From Acanthaster planci (Eukaryota; Echinodermata; Asteroidea; Valvatida; Acanthasteridae): 44,923 nt of DNA. The DNA is taken from NCBI RefSeq assembly GCF_001949145.1, contig NW_019091472.1:836830-881752 (forward strand). The letters are read 5' to 3'. The first letter of the stretch is position 1. The number at the start of each line of letters is the position of its first letter. The notes beneath the pieces were generated by a model. The model did no database searches. It saw only the letters and a program-made list of their open reading frames with translations, and had not been told where the DNA came from. Of this stretch, positions 11,601 to 23,149 are shown in pieces. The position numbers were made by a program, and so were the translations under genes.

Positions 11601-12341
11601 CCAAAGGCTTGCAAAAGCCCAACAGACATTCTCAGGTGGGACACCAACCCACTTCCTGCCTACTTGTAAAGACATTTTACCGCTCATCCATCCACGGTGG
11701 GCTGGGTAGATCAATTCTGGACCTATCTATGTATCAACATTGGCTGTATTGCTGATGAGCAGTAACTGAGGTCACTGTATTTGTACAAAGGAAACTGGGG
11801 AACTAGGCAGTGCTCAATTTGAGCAGATTTAGAAGGCCCATGAAAGTGCTCATAAGGTTACATTCAAAATTCTCATGAGTAAGTAAACAATCATTTGTTT
11901 TGGGTTTATATTAAACCTTGTCTGTACATTTGCAACTTTTGGAAATCCAAATACATACATTATGTCACAAAATCCGCCGGTGCCCCTTGTGTGATTATGT
12001 CTTATACACGGTTGTCCTCTTATATGGCACGCCCATATAAACACAAACGATAACTTGGTCATGTTTATCTCTTACAAAGAAAGAGTGTATCTACATTACA
12101 CAGTTTCATTGACTTTCGCTTGCACATCAAGTGGCAAATATCTGGCGGAAACCCTGCAAAAAGAGAGTACTCGAACCAAGCTTAAAGTGGACAACATCCA
12201 AGATCAAGAACTAATGAAGTGGAATTTCATTTTGCCACCCTCAGGCAGGAAGCCATCTTGGTTCTTTCACCAGTGGATGAGACTGTCATCACTACTGGCT
12301 TGCTGAGAATGCTGGGCATGGAATTGATTGATAACATTACG
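8642..12341. other. No gene recognised; possible EAF 3'UTR and downstream DNA
   Basis: Several ORFs of 60-110 codons occur here (for example 11085-11387), but none has recognisable domains or convincing splice sites. The part nearest 12341 must include the 3'UTR of the EAF gene. A clear polyadenylation signal close to the stop was not seen. Confidence 0.45.
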
Positions 12342-12388
12342 CTAGTCACTGTCAGAATCCGATTCATCAGTCAGCTGCAAGTCTTGAC
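12342..12388 (-). CDS. EAF1: EAF exon 7 (C-terminal tail)
   Basis: The acceptor is TTTCTAG|GT. It encodes [14 protein letters not shown] and a TAG stop. This acidic tail is highly similar to the end of vertebrate EAFs. Confidence 0.92.
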
Positions 12389-15300
12389 CTAGAAAGAGCA
12401 GTAAGGAGAACATCACATTAAAATGAACGGATCTGTTGTGTGTGTGAGACTGTAAAGTGAAAGTACGTACAATGTACAGGCATGTTACTTTTCCATGAAC
12501 TGAATTTTCTCTTTTCATTGCTTACGCATGTAATTATAAATGAAAACACTACATAATCTGGTGTGGTTTGGAACATTGCCTTTTGCTGAATTTCAAGTGT
12601 CTTGCCTGTACGCAGCACGTCAAGACAAGCGCCAAAAGAAAGAAAAGAAGAACAAGAAATGAGAAACAAACACGAGTATTCCGAGCCATGCTTTTCAATG
12701 TGAAGCGCTCAATTAGCATCATAAACTATGGGTTTAAAAAAAAAAAGCATAAAGGGCATGAAAAGATCAATTTTGCAAACAAAGTCTTTAATGGTCTCTA
12801 CCGAACGGTGAGCCATTACAAGTGAACTCGAAATGGCAAAACGGTCTATTTTTTATATATTTTTTCAGCTGTAAGCCACACAGTCTCGAGTCAAAGAGCA
12901 AAGGAACAATGACATCTCAAAACAGCCTGTAAAATCATTTCTACCAGCATATGACTCTAAAAAGTATGGTCTCTAGAAGAACATGTACAAAGACAGATGT
13001 GCAGTCATAAGCCAAATTCTTCTAAAACTGAGGTACTTACTGAGTTGACTCCTTAGATACTGCGCAGTCTCCTGACTCGTTGCCAGGCCTCTGGGTGGAC
13101 TGTCTTGTTTGGCCTGTGGTCTCCAGCTTCCTGTTAACAAGTTAAGGAACACAATATGTTTATTCAAATCCTAAGAAACAAGTAACCATTAAAATAATCA
13201 TTAAAATCATTATAATAACCATTAAAATCGATCAACAGATGATGTGATAAATATTTACTAAATTGTGTTTGATTACATGTTCTTAGTGCCAACTTTCTCA
13301 GAGTAAATCACACCAACTTTGACTTTATATTTGAATATCAATACACTCAATAACATAAAATAAAGTTGTAAGTTTGGTGTACTGTGATTGTCACTATGAG
13401 GCAGGTGAATCAAGGCTGCCTGTTTTGCCAACAATGAGCACGTTTATCACCACGTAAAATGTAACAGGGAACACTGTCTATACTCCCAATGATTCCATCA
13501 ATGTCAAACCATGACAAGAAAATTGTCTCTGATCTCCAGTTGCCGGGCCAAAGATCCTCAAACAGTGAGCTGACAAAGGACGCATGGAATAGAACTTTTG
13601 GAGGGATTCCTTAAGGTGCATTTGAATGAATAGTTTACGACAATTTTCAGTAATGAAGCTCTGTAGATATTTCAGTACCTTTTTGTTTTTATGCTCACAT
13701 GAAACTTATTTTCTTGCCCCTGTGCATGACCAAGAAAAGTCAGCTGTGTACTTGAGTCTATCACAAGTCAATTACAAGTCATTTCGAAAGTCACAAGGGA
13801 TGAATAATGACACAGAAATGGGTACGTTTTGTTGATTTTGTTTTTCGATTTAAAAACGGAAATGAAAAAATGAGTTATTTTTCTAGTTTTTATTAAAAAC
13901 CAGAAAATTGAACACAAGAGAAGCGAGTCGTTTCTCGTCTTTCATTTAAAAACGAGAAATGACAATTATGCCCTTTTTTGTTTTTCAATGTGAAAACGAA
14001 TAACATCGTCACATACTGATCTACCTTTTTAAAGAATGCAAAACAGTTCCATTTTTTATTTTGTAAAGTAAGGAACAGTCTTTGTAACCAAACAAATAAA
14101 TCATGGCTGAACTAAAGGAATACGAGTGATATGTTGCTTCTACTGTAAAAGGAGCAACTCAAATTTCTTGCATTCTCAAAGGCAACTTTCCTTTTACAGG
14201 TGCTCAGAGATGCCTGTGACACCTCCTTGAAATTATGTGTGCAGTCAAACGAAATGGGGATTAAACCAAAATTTTAAACAAAATTACTTTCATTTTCAAC
14301 ATGAAAAACATGAAATGACTTCTTCGTCTTTTTTCCTCAGTTTTCGTTTTCACGTCAAAAACAGAAAACAACAAATTCTTATAATTTCTGATTTTTGTTT
14401 TCAAATCGAAGAATGGAAAATGACTTGTTTATTGGTTGTTTAATATTCGTTTCAAATAAAAAAACGAATGAATGAAACGTACAAGGACCGAGATGCCTTG
14501 ATTGTAGTTGATTTGATTCATTGTGTATGACTTGCAAGGGTTGGTTTGTTTACACGTCATATACATGTGAAAAGGAAGTACATATATGTTATCATGGAGC
14601 ATTTATTGTGAAACTTGCTAGAATTCAAATATGTGATACAGTCAAGTCTAGCAAAAGACGTCTTCTGTCAACTCTAGTCAGTTTATGGGTTTATGTACAC
14701 TGGAAGAGAACATCACGTCAACTTCACTACAATGCAAACCATGGGGTGATGCAACCTTTGATTTTAAAGTTATGGAATTCCAAACATGAAAAGACGTGAT
14801 GCCTGTAATTTTATTTTGCTATGAAATATATCAAAGAAAAACCCTGAAGAGTGACTTAAGTGTGTGGATCGCTTTAATTGTGTTCAACGTTTGTAAGTTC
14901 TCTGATCAAAAGCTTGCCATCTTATTACACTATCTGGCTTTGTGCTAAGTATGAGCCAACTTCAACTTGTGATAACTTGATCACAGCTCAAGACTGATGT
15001 TAGCCTTTCACAGACCTTTAGACTTGATATACATGTATCACTATAACCAAGAGGAAGGACACAGAAGGAATTACAACTCTGGCACTTCAAAGTGTTCAAT
15101 GATCATCACTGCCGAGTCAGATAAATAGTAGAAAACATTCCAAAAAGGCCTGATTACTGGCTACAGATTAGACGGACAAGCGGGGCCAGTAATATCCTAG
15201 CAATATTTGTACAGTAGTGTTTTGCTTGCAATTAAATACAAATTATTGTTTTGACCAGGAAATAAAGCAAAATCTGATATTAGACCTACTTTTGCCATCA

Positions 15301-18300
15301 TGAATAAACTTTTCCAATGTCAATACACAGTTCCATTATCCATGCAAAGTTTGTGATTATATTCTCCTCCCTCCAAATACATCAGTGTTCAAAAAACTGG
15401 TACAAATTTGGCTACGACTGGCCAACAAAATGTTAAATACTACTGGAAAGCTGAGTTCATAAGGAAAAAAATGTGCTATTTCATCACAGGGAGTGATCAT
15501 GAAATCTCATAAAATATGCTTTTGTGCAAATGCCATCATAAAAATTTTTCAAACAAAACACAAAATCTTGAAAAACAACCAGGCTTTTTATTCCCAAAAT
15601 AACTCCAGAAGAAAGCGTTCATTAAGGGCAATAACTGCACATGTACATTTAGGGCACATGGCGTAATGCAAACAACTGCGCAAGCACAAAATTCGATGTT
15701 GTTATGAGATCATACCAAGCACCAACAAAGGCATGAATATTCAGTTTCCAATACCTCAGTACACAAAGTTTTAAGGATGCAGATTACCAGCGAAAAATTG
15801 TGGCGGCGATCATAGGGTATAAAGGGGTTTTGTGGACGTGAAACAGATGGTGTGAAGTAGGCATCTGCTGCGCTCTGGCTATGGCCAGCGGTAATTGGCC
15901 AGATGTTAGGGCTTGGGCGGTTCAAACTCCTCTGTCCTTCCTCTATGCTATAACTTACTGCTATGGGAGTGCCTGGCATGCAGGCTTCCGTTCCTCATTG
16001 CTTGACTGTCTTTCTCGTCCTCATCACTGGAACTGCCGCTGCTACTGCTCTTCTTGTCGTTATCATCATCACTGTCACTGTCCGTGATGTAGCTGCTGGA
16101 TGAGTCTGAGTCGTCGTGGTGATAAACTGCTTGGTGAGAGGGTGGGGTGTGGGGTGATGGGGCAAGAGGGGAGGGCTGAAGAGGAGAGATCTCACCAGCT
16201 TGGGGAGGGGAAATACAGGCATAGTTTCACGGAATGTTTCAGCACACTTTTTTGGAAGTGGAAAATATATCCACAAAATAGTTTTATGATGAGTTGCTAC
16301 ATGTTTGCACCTCAGGATTACGGATGTGACAGAGATAAAGCTAAAGAACACGAAACACTGTGCTTAGCATGGTACACGATTTGCTTAGTAAATCTTGGTT
16401 TCCAGCTTGAATGTCATGTGGTGTACATATATACAAAGATGAGTAGCCAAGGTTGGTAAGGGGGCCGGGACACTATTTTATTTGCATTAAAGTGACAATA
16501 CTACATGTGCTACCGTACCTTGCTCAATGTCTGGTGCTGAAAGTACTGAGTTTGTTGAGGACATGTCTACTCTCTTACTCTTTGAGCTTGTTGATGTCAA
16601 GCTGGGTGAGTTCTTCAGGTTAGCTGAGGAGTCCATGGTAGCCAGTGAGCGACTATGCTGAGCTTTACTTGTGCCTTCTTCCCTGTACACAAGAGAACAT
16701 GCAAATAATGAATACGGTATTACCGGTACATTTAAAGGTTGGCATGGGACTTTGGCAGAGGCTGAAGCTATTGTCCTTGAGCACTCGGGAGACTTGATCA
16801 CTTGAAGTCCACTGCAGATAGGCTATGAGACTTTCCTCCAAGGCAATTGATCAAATCTGAATGAGCAGATAACCTGATGAATGCTGCCCAAGGAAAACTG
16901 TCAAGGTTAACTTAACCAGGGCTGTAAGTTGAGAATGACTGTACATGAATAAAAGCACACGGCTGTAGTCAATCAGGAACTGAGGTCATCACATCATCCC
17001 CGACATTCATTTTGTCTAAAAATGATTCATTATGCAATAGAATTTTCTCAGTCAACTGAATGGATGGAACACATGAACGCGTATCACTTTGAACCATGTG
17101 TGACAAACAACGTTCTGGGGAAAAAAATGTCCAAACATGTTGGTATCAGCTACTGACCTTTGCTTTTTGACCTGAACATTACAGGTCAATCTTTCCAGGG
17201 TAAACTCTCCTGTCCTGTGGTCATAGATCAGGACACATTCCTTCTGTAGTGGCCTCTTGGAACCCTTGAACTTAGTGCACATTGTCCCTTTACTCTGGAA
17301 TCCAAATGAAAGAGCGAGCTAACAGACATGCATGAAATAGGACACCTGGTTGGAAGAATCTCCTCCTTCCTTGAAGACAAGAAGACATAAATGAAACCGT
17401 CAAAAGGGTTTTCATGGTCCATTTTTTGTACACATATGTACCAACATACGTACAGAAGACTTGATGAACTCTGCTTTAGAACAAAGCTGTTTCCCAACTT
17501 GAATCAAAATGGGACTCTAATTTGTGTTCTATTTTTAGTTCCAAGAGAATCAATAGACTTATGTGATGAGGTCACAGTTTTGATTAAGTGTGTGATTAAC
17601 TGCCTTCTGTGGTGCTCAGTGGACTGTGGGCACCACTGGCTCAACAGAAAATGCACACGTGAGGGAAGCAAGACATTATTAGTACACAGGCCTTTACCAG
17701 ACAGTGACTGATAAATTTACAAATGGGCTGAGTCTGACAAGAGCTCAAAGATTTGATATTTCTGAGAAAAAAACTGCTTTCCTACTAAGCCACAGTGCTT
17801 TGAAATGCAATGAAGCTCCCTGTATGAGGAGCTAGTTGATGTTTTCCCCAACGGACCTGCAAAGCTGATTCCCCTTCCAACAGTGATATAAATAACTATC
17901 ATTGAAGTTTTCCAGATAAATCTTTCTGCCTCGTAGTTTGCAGTTGATTATAAACAGAACTGCCACTCTTAACAAACTAAGAGCTGATTCCAATTAATTT
18001 GTGTCGCCCGAGCTGCAATGCAGCAACTCCAAAAAGCCACACTAACTTTTACCCTGAACTATGCAAGAAACCCTGTCCCTGTTTCTAAGCCACCCAAACA
18101 CAAAACATAATTGCATCTTACTGCAGACATTGTATATTTCTCACATCAACAAATTATCTGCAACAGAATCATGGGTCAAGGCGAGCAGTAAGTTCAAACC
18201 AAAACACATCATAAACCCTTTATTGAGTAACAAAGGATGAGCAAAAACAATGAAATGCCCTTTTCACAGCTATATTTAGCCAGTATCATAATTGCAAGTC

Positions 18301-19282
18301 CATCATAAGTCCATCACAAGTCATCCAGTCTTAGGTAAAGTCACAAGCTATTTCAATGAACTGAGACAAAAGCTCTCCTTTGTTATTGTTCAGGCTGTTA
18401 CTTTTGACTGGACTTGTAAAAGGACTTGTTACTAGACTTGTAATGGACTCCATTTCAATACAGTCTTCAGCTCGAAACTCCATTAAACTTTGGGCGGTAT
18501 GTAACAGAGATCTATCGTGAACATTAATGGACACATGTTACCTCTACATTAGGCAAGGTAATGGTGACTTCATTTCCCTCGCCAACCTCAAGTACTGCTT
18601 CCTTAGAATGGTCCACTGATTTGGGTTTGAAGTCATCTGTGTATACAAAACACAAAAAGAAGATACCGTTTATCAACTTCTTTGATGGCAAACTGTCTGA
18701 TGCTCATACATAGCTTGCTCAAATATGGGAAGAACATACAGCGCATGAGTGAACATACATGTACATACATACATGTAAGCAAAAGCTGTTACACTGGAGC
18801 ATGAACTGCATGAACAAATATGCACAGAGTGCTCTGAAGAATTAAAAAGGTGACAAATGTTCTACTGGAGAATTTAAAATTGTAAATGGTAACGTAATAT
18901 TGTAGACAATAGTTCATCTAGTCAAATTACTTTGTCCAAAATCAAACTGGTATGCCCAGATATGCGCAACACCGGTTCTGAGAGACTACCAGTTTGTATT
19001 CTCAAAGTCTGGGGGAGGAGGGAAGGGGAAAGGAGATTCCACTTGCCTCCCTACTCCCTTGCGACACTATTCAAAAGATCAGGGTGGATTTTGAAAGATC
19101 TACAAACAAGTAGAGGGGTTAATTAATGCAAGATTAACACATCAATTAAAGAAGCACTTACAGCGTATTGTATGGAAGGCCCTGTGCTTGTCTCGATCAA
19201 AGCTTCGTCCGAGCTTCAATTGATGGGCCTCTGTTCCAAACAAGGCTGTGTCTGGCATAGTACTGCTACTTGACTTGTCCAT
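12342..19282 (-). CDS. EAF1: EAF family transcription elongation cofactor (ELL-associated factor), complete
   Basis: Seven exons: 19282-19162, 18636-18542, 17294-17158, 16682-16519, 16126-15959, 13130-13041 and 12388-12342. They sum to 822 nt, 273 codons plus TAG, with all phases closing. Vertebrate EAF1/EAF2 are about 260-270 aa. The N-terminal half has the EAF domain signature: [18 protein letters not shown], then [17 protein letters not shown] and TGEFTLERL...VQVKKQR. The C-terminal half is Ser/Asp-rich ([17 protein letters not shown]) and ends in [13 protein letters not shown], like the acidic tail of vertebrate EAFs. EAF proteins bind ELL and stimulate RNA polymerase II elongation in the nucleus. 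An invertebrate normally has one EAF, so the symbol means EAF1/EAF2 orthologue. It is head to head with METTL6. Confidence 0.93.
13041..13130 (-). CDS. EAF1: EAF exon 6
   Basis: The acceptor is TTAACAG|GA and the donor CTCA|GTAAGT. It encodes about 30 residues ([20 protein letters not shown], then QYLRSQL), which lead into the conserved C-terminal tail. The phases fit exons 5 and 7. Confidence 0.85.
13131..13834. other. EAF intron 5, 3' part in gene sense
   Basis: No gene was recognised. A short block near 13748-13795 repeats ACAAGTCAATTACAAGTCA. It resembles the ACAAGTCC repeats near 18283-18450. Confidence 0.45.
13835..14475. repeat. Array of AT-rich imperfect hairpins in EAF intron 5
   Basis: At least seven short inverted repeats of the type NTTTTCGTTTT-loop-AAAACGAAAAN follow one another. 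Examples are 13837-13865, 13875-13908, 13928-13964, 13974-14003, 14287-14318, 14339-14370 and 14448-14470 (ATTCGTTT...AAACGAAT). They share a core but differ in detail, and a roughly 200 bp spacer (14010-14230) divides them into two groups. No coding capacity is evident. Confidence 0.7.
14476..15958. other. EAF intron 5, 5' part in gene sense
   Basis: No further exon was recognised. The first ~200 bp after exon 5 (15958-15770) hold a second open frame in another phase. That is noted as a possible alternative exon only. Confidence 0.45.
15959..16126 (-). CDS. EAF1: EAF exon 5 (acidic Ser/Asp-rich region)
   Basis: The acceptor is AAGCAG|TT. It encodes [20 protein letters not shown] and [14 protein letters not shown], matching the Ser/acidic transactivation region of EAFs. 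The donor is AGCA|GTAAGT. Without splicing, the frame ends at TAG three codons later. A different frame stays open for about 60 Pro/Ser-rich codons beyond the donor. Confidence 0.85.
16519..16682 (-). CDS. EAF1: EAF exon 4
   Basis: The acceptor is GTACAG|GG. It encodes a Ser/Thr/Lys-rich linker ([19 protein letters not shown]) corresponding to the poorly conserved middle of EAFs. The donor is CAAG|GTACGG. Confidence 0.85.
17158..17294 (-). CDS. EAF1: EAF exon 3
   Basis: The acceptor is TTCCAG|AGT. It encodes residues 73-117, the most conserved block ([19 protein letters not shown], then the TGEFTLERL strand). The donor is AAAG|GTCAGT. Confidence 0.94.
18283..18452. repeat. Degenerate ACAAGTCC inverted-repeat cluster in EAF intron 2
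   Basis: The left part has GCAAGTCCATCATAAGTCCA and ACAAGTCATCC. The right part has the complement, GACTTGTAAAAGGACTTGTT and AGACTTGTAATGGAC. The arrangement suggests a small foldback repeat. Confidence 0.5.
18542..18636 (-). CDS. EAF1: EAF exon 2
   Basis: The acceptor is ACACAG|AT. It encodes [20 protein letters not shown] and [10 protein letters not shown] (residues 41-72). The donor is GAG|GTAACA, a weaker consensus, and the phase with exon 3 is 0. Confidence 0.92.
19162..19282 (-). CDS. EAF1: EAF exon 1
   Basis: The start ATG at 19282 has a good context (AAGATGG). It encodes residues 1-40, including the conserved [10 protein letters not shown] and FHTIR. It ends with one base of the Tyr codon before donor GTAAGT. 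Confidence 0.93.
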
Positions 19283-19552
19283 CTTGATGAATATTCAGCG
19301 TAAAATTGTACAGTACAGTCTAATCAGTACGTGTATATATGTACACGTGTACAGTCCATGGTCCGCGCATTGGCATTTGTGTACTGCATCAGTAGCAGTG
19401 TTTGAGGTTCAGGTAAGACCAATGTCACCAAACTCAAGTGGCTGTCTGTATCGTTTTTGAACAGCTTGCTAACGAAAGTGGTGCATCAGGAGGTGGGCGG
19501 CAGTCTGACTTCTCCTTTATGTGGGCAGTTTTCTCTGCGGAAATAAATTAAT
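19283..19552 (-). promoter_or_regulatory. EAF 5'UTR/upstream region
   Basis: This sequence is immediately upstream of the EAF start codon. No TATA box is obvious. A CCAAT motif lies farther out near 19917. The transcription start is unknown. Confidence 0.3.
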
Positions 19553-19711
19553 AATGGAATAAATATGTGCTTGACTGGTCTCGAACGAGCGTTTAAGAGA
19601 GGCTCAGGAGATAGGACATGACTAATGCCTGGGCCGCAGGTGAGGGCGTTATCAGCGTTCAGTCTCTTGATCCTGTCTTTAAGACTGGTCAAGCACATAT
19701 TTATTCCCATT
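19553..19711. mobile_element. MITE, copy 2 of the family at 6152-6330
   Basis: The terminal inverted repeats are strong: AATGGAATAAATATGTGCTT at the left and the complement of TATTTATTCCCATT at the right, continuing into TTGACYRGTCT. The internal motif AACGCTGATAACGCCC and CTCCTGAGCC are shared with the copy at 6152-6330. It lies about 270 bp upstream of the EAF start codon. Confidence 0.8.
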
Positions 19712-22390
19712 CATAAATACCTTTTTAGTCAAAGAGTTAAAAGTAGTCAACAGATGATGATTTTCTAACGATTTTGTTCTAGAATTTGTTTTCACTTTCC
19801 CTCACATCCCCGTCCATTTTATGGTATATCCCTTGTGCAAGTTATCCAATAGAATCTCCTTATGTGGACTTGGTGCGCATGTGCTGAGCTGCGTGCACAG
19901 TGCAAACAGACTCTTGACCAATCAGAATCAATTAAACTGTGTGTGGCATCCCGGCGCTGTGATTAACGCAGCGGCCTTATCACTTCTCAGCGGGCTTTAT
20001 CAAAACTTAATACACAGTCAAGTTGCACGTTGTTGAATAGGGAGACTGTCTGAGGTATATATGAATGCAAGGTAATCAGTTAAAGGCACTGCCTTGGCTA
20101 CAAGCAAAGAGAGCCCATCCTAGCACAATAATAAGGCAAGGTTGAAAAAAAAACCTTCTAAAGTTAACAGGTGTCCCTTTCAGTAATTGTTGGTTTCAAG
20201 ATGCTCCGAACCTCCAAAAATTTTCGATTTTCACAAATCCCAACAAAAAGAGAAATTCTGCCAACAATGCCAATTAAGTTTTCTTGAGCTGAATGGACCT
20301 ACCTTCAATGGTGTATGCATAAAGTGAGAGTAAATATGTTATTTGGTAGCAAGTACATGATGAATGGATATGGAACTCCAGCCAAACCTACATCAAGTAC
20401 ATGTGTGCAAAAATGTCACAGGGTCTGCGAAAAAAAAAGGTAACTTTTTTGATCACGGCAAATAGCATCGAAGCACAAGAACAGGCGTAGAGAGTGGACT
20501 GCATGACCATCAGGGTTCTCTTCTCTTAACGCCGTGTCTGATTCCACTTACTTTCCGTCTTTGATTCAATGTGTTTTAAGTTGTTTGTTTTTCTTAAATT
20601 TTCAATTTTTCCATATTTTGACAAAATCTGTCGCATGACATATGATTTTTTTTTTACTCCAGACCATGCACAGTTACATTGCAGACATCGATCGACAGCT
20701 CTTCTGTCGATCGATGGCCACGATGATGGTGAAACACAAGTCCACGATCATCACGTACGTGTACTTGGTTTCCAGCTTATGTACAATATTCCCATTCAAA
20801 CAATCACAGCGATTGGAACCACTGACTGACATGATAGTCTTGAATTCAAGGGCCGTGCATTAAATGTACTTGGCACACTAACGGCCGGCATACAGTGCAT
20901 GCAGCATAATGGCATGCAGGCGCAAGCACTGAGTGCTGCATTGCATGCAAGTTCAGCAGCCTTGTCTTCAAGGCTACTACAGGGACAGAGCTACACATGT
21001 GCACGCCGTGCGCGACCATCATTAAACTTAAGATGCACAAAGTTGAAAATAAACACATTTCTGTTTGTGTTTTCTTTTCCGGCCTTTTCTTTTGAGCCAG
21101 AAGGGACTACAAAAAACAAAACAAAAACACAGAATTTCAGGGGTCTGCTTAAAAAAACCTTCCAGACATTCGGATAAAACCGGAAAAGTGGCATCTCCAC
21201 GTGTGGTTATTAAAATACCTGTTCTGGAGTGAGTGCTTGGTCCACCAGCTAATATGCACAAAACTAAATCTGAGATCAAGGGTTCCTTCTAAGCAGATCC
21301 CAAAATTGGCAATAGAACAGTTTAAAACTGCGTCGTATGTTTATGTAATCCATTACTCACTTACTCTCAAATAAATATGTGTATCAGATCAGACTGAAAA
21401 TGTTGCATCTGTTCTGACAGCCCAAGGTGAACATCTGAGTCCAATCCGAATTTGAAAGCCTCAGCTGATTCCAGTCCAATGGCCTTGTGGAGCAACATAA
21501 ATAGAAAACGTTCAACAAAAAACTTACCACTGCCAGATTTGATAACAATTTACTTGCGATGGAACACAAGTTCATGTGTTTTAGACAAACGGAAAACAAA
21601 GATGTGTTTTGTTAGGGGATCTAATCTGATCTAGTCTGATCTAATCCAACATTTTAGAGTATCAATCCAAATCTAAATCTGACTGAACCATGTTTAATCC
21701 TTTCAGACACTGACGTTGGATTGGATCAGGTTCTGATCACACTACTGTGGATTTTTTTCAAGAGGAAAAAAATCCAAAATCGCAGTACATGTAAGTACAT
21801 GGATTTTAGTCACACATAATTTTTAAAGTGAAGCCATAAAAAAATTGTTTATTAACCACATTTGCTCAAAGTACTGGCCCTGAGTGCTTCCATTTTAACT
21901 CATGGATATATTGATTGAAAGCTTAGGAGTTTCCTTGTGTCAACCAAAACAAACAAAGGGGAGAGTTCCATAGACGGACATCACTTGACACCCTGCTGGG
22001 CCTGGCCGGAAAAAAATGTTTTCTAAGTCAATGCTTAAATACTTTCCTTGCTAAATTTGACTTTTTTAGGACATGTGATCACTTTCTGATGGCTAGTAAA
22101 CCACTGCAAGGGAAATTAATGATGTCCATATATGGAACTCTTACCTGCTCATTTGCCTGTACAAAAGCAAAAGCATTTGATGTAAGTCACATTGGTACAG
22201 GTTCACAGTTCCTGCTCATCCGTGTCATCATACATGTACAAGTTACCAGTATGAATAGGCCAATACAGCTTCACTGGCTGCTTTGAGGTTTAGCTTAGCC
22301 CAGATTGCTGGTTGGATGCCAGTTTTCATTTTACATTATGATTGACAATGCTGATTTATCATTAGATAAATGTACATGAAGGCCATGTGG
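19712..22390. other. Intergenic region, no gene recognised
   Basis: It contains a perfect 13 bp-stem hairpin (20686-20716) and a cluster of GCATGCA repeats around 20885-20955. A degenerate TCTGATCTAA repeat patch lies near 21618-21650. ORFs up to 92 codons show no recognisable domain. Confidence 0.5.
20686..20716. repeat. Perfect hairpin, 13 bp stem, 5 nt loop
   Basis: CATCGATCGACAG and CTGTCGATCGATG flank the loop CTCTT. The stem also contains CGATCG palindromes. Confidence 0.9.
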
Positions 22391-22836
22391 CAGTGTTGTA
22401 ACGAGTCACTAAATTTGGTGGCGTGAATCGAGCCATTTTGACATTGTGACTCGAGTCGAGTTACTTTGTCAAGTTGAGTCAAGTACCGAGCTTGAGTAAT
22501 TTGAGTCATAAATGTAAGAACAAAATACAATAAAAACACAACTACGCGTAAGTCATTTTTTGGTATTTTTATTTCCTTTATATATACTGAAAATAAATTA
22601 GGGTGACAGGTATCTATAATCTAGCCAGCTAAACTTCTGCTTTTAATTTTTTGAGACTCAAGACATAAGCTTGTACTCGAGTCGAGTCTCCATGAGAGAT
22701 TCAAGTCGAGTCATTTCCTTGCAGAGCTTTGAGTCGAGTTGAGTCATTTATCTGTCGAGAATCAAGTCAAGTTGCCAAAGATTGTGACTCAAGTCAAACT
22801 TCAGTCGAGTCACTGACTCGAGTCATTACTACTCTG
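22391..22836. mobile_element. hAT-like MITE built of GAGTC/GACTC repeats
   Basis: The element begins CAGTGTTGTAACGAGTCA and its other end, on the minus strand, begins CAGAGTAGTAATGACTCGAG. The flanks CCATGTGG (22383-22390) and CCATATCG (22837-22844) agree at six of eight positions, as an aged 8 bp hAT duplication would. The subterminal parts are dense in GACTCGAGTCGAGT variants and the middle is AT-rich. It has no ORF. Confidence 0.7.
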
Positions 22837-23149
22837 CCATATCGTCATGCACTACCTTGATCACTAATGTACGCCTAGGCTACCAAGTCTACATGTCATG
22901 TTGAAACACACAGCCACACCTGCACAAGCACAGCATATGGACATAATGGAGTGGCATTTGGCCATGTTTATGTTAATTACAAGATAGGCCTATGATGTAG
23001 CAATTCCCCACTTCTGTGGTTCCCTAAAAAGCATGAAAAGTCGTCTCACTCAGAATACCGCACAACCTGACAACTACTCCACAGTGGACCTGCCGTATGT
23101 TTCACAGTCACACAGAGTTCAACACATGAAAGACGATATCACACTTGTA

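Noticed and set aside
16100-16459. 119-codon plus-strand ORF
   Set aside because: It overlaps EAF exon 5 and its intron on the opposite strand and is a shadow frame.
20569-20829. 86-codon plus ORF in the EAF-METTL6 intergenic region
   Set aside because: It spans the perfect hairpin and has no domain; likely chance.
22391-22836. GAGTC repeats as a possible CRISPR-like or satellite array
   Set aside because: Spacing is irregular, both orientations occur, and hAT-like ends with near-matching 8 bp flanks explain it better.
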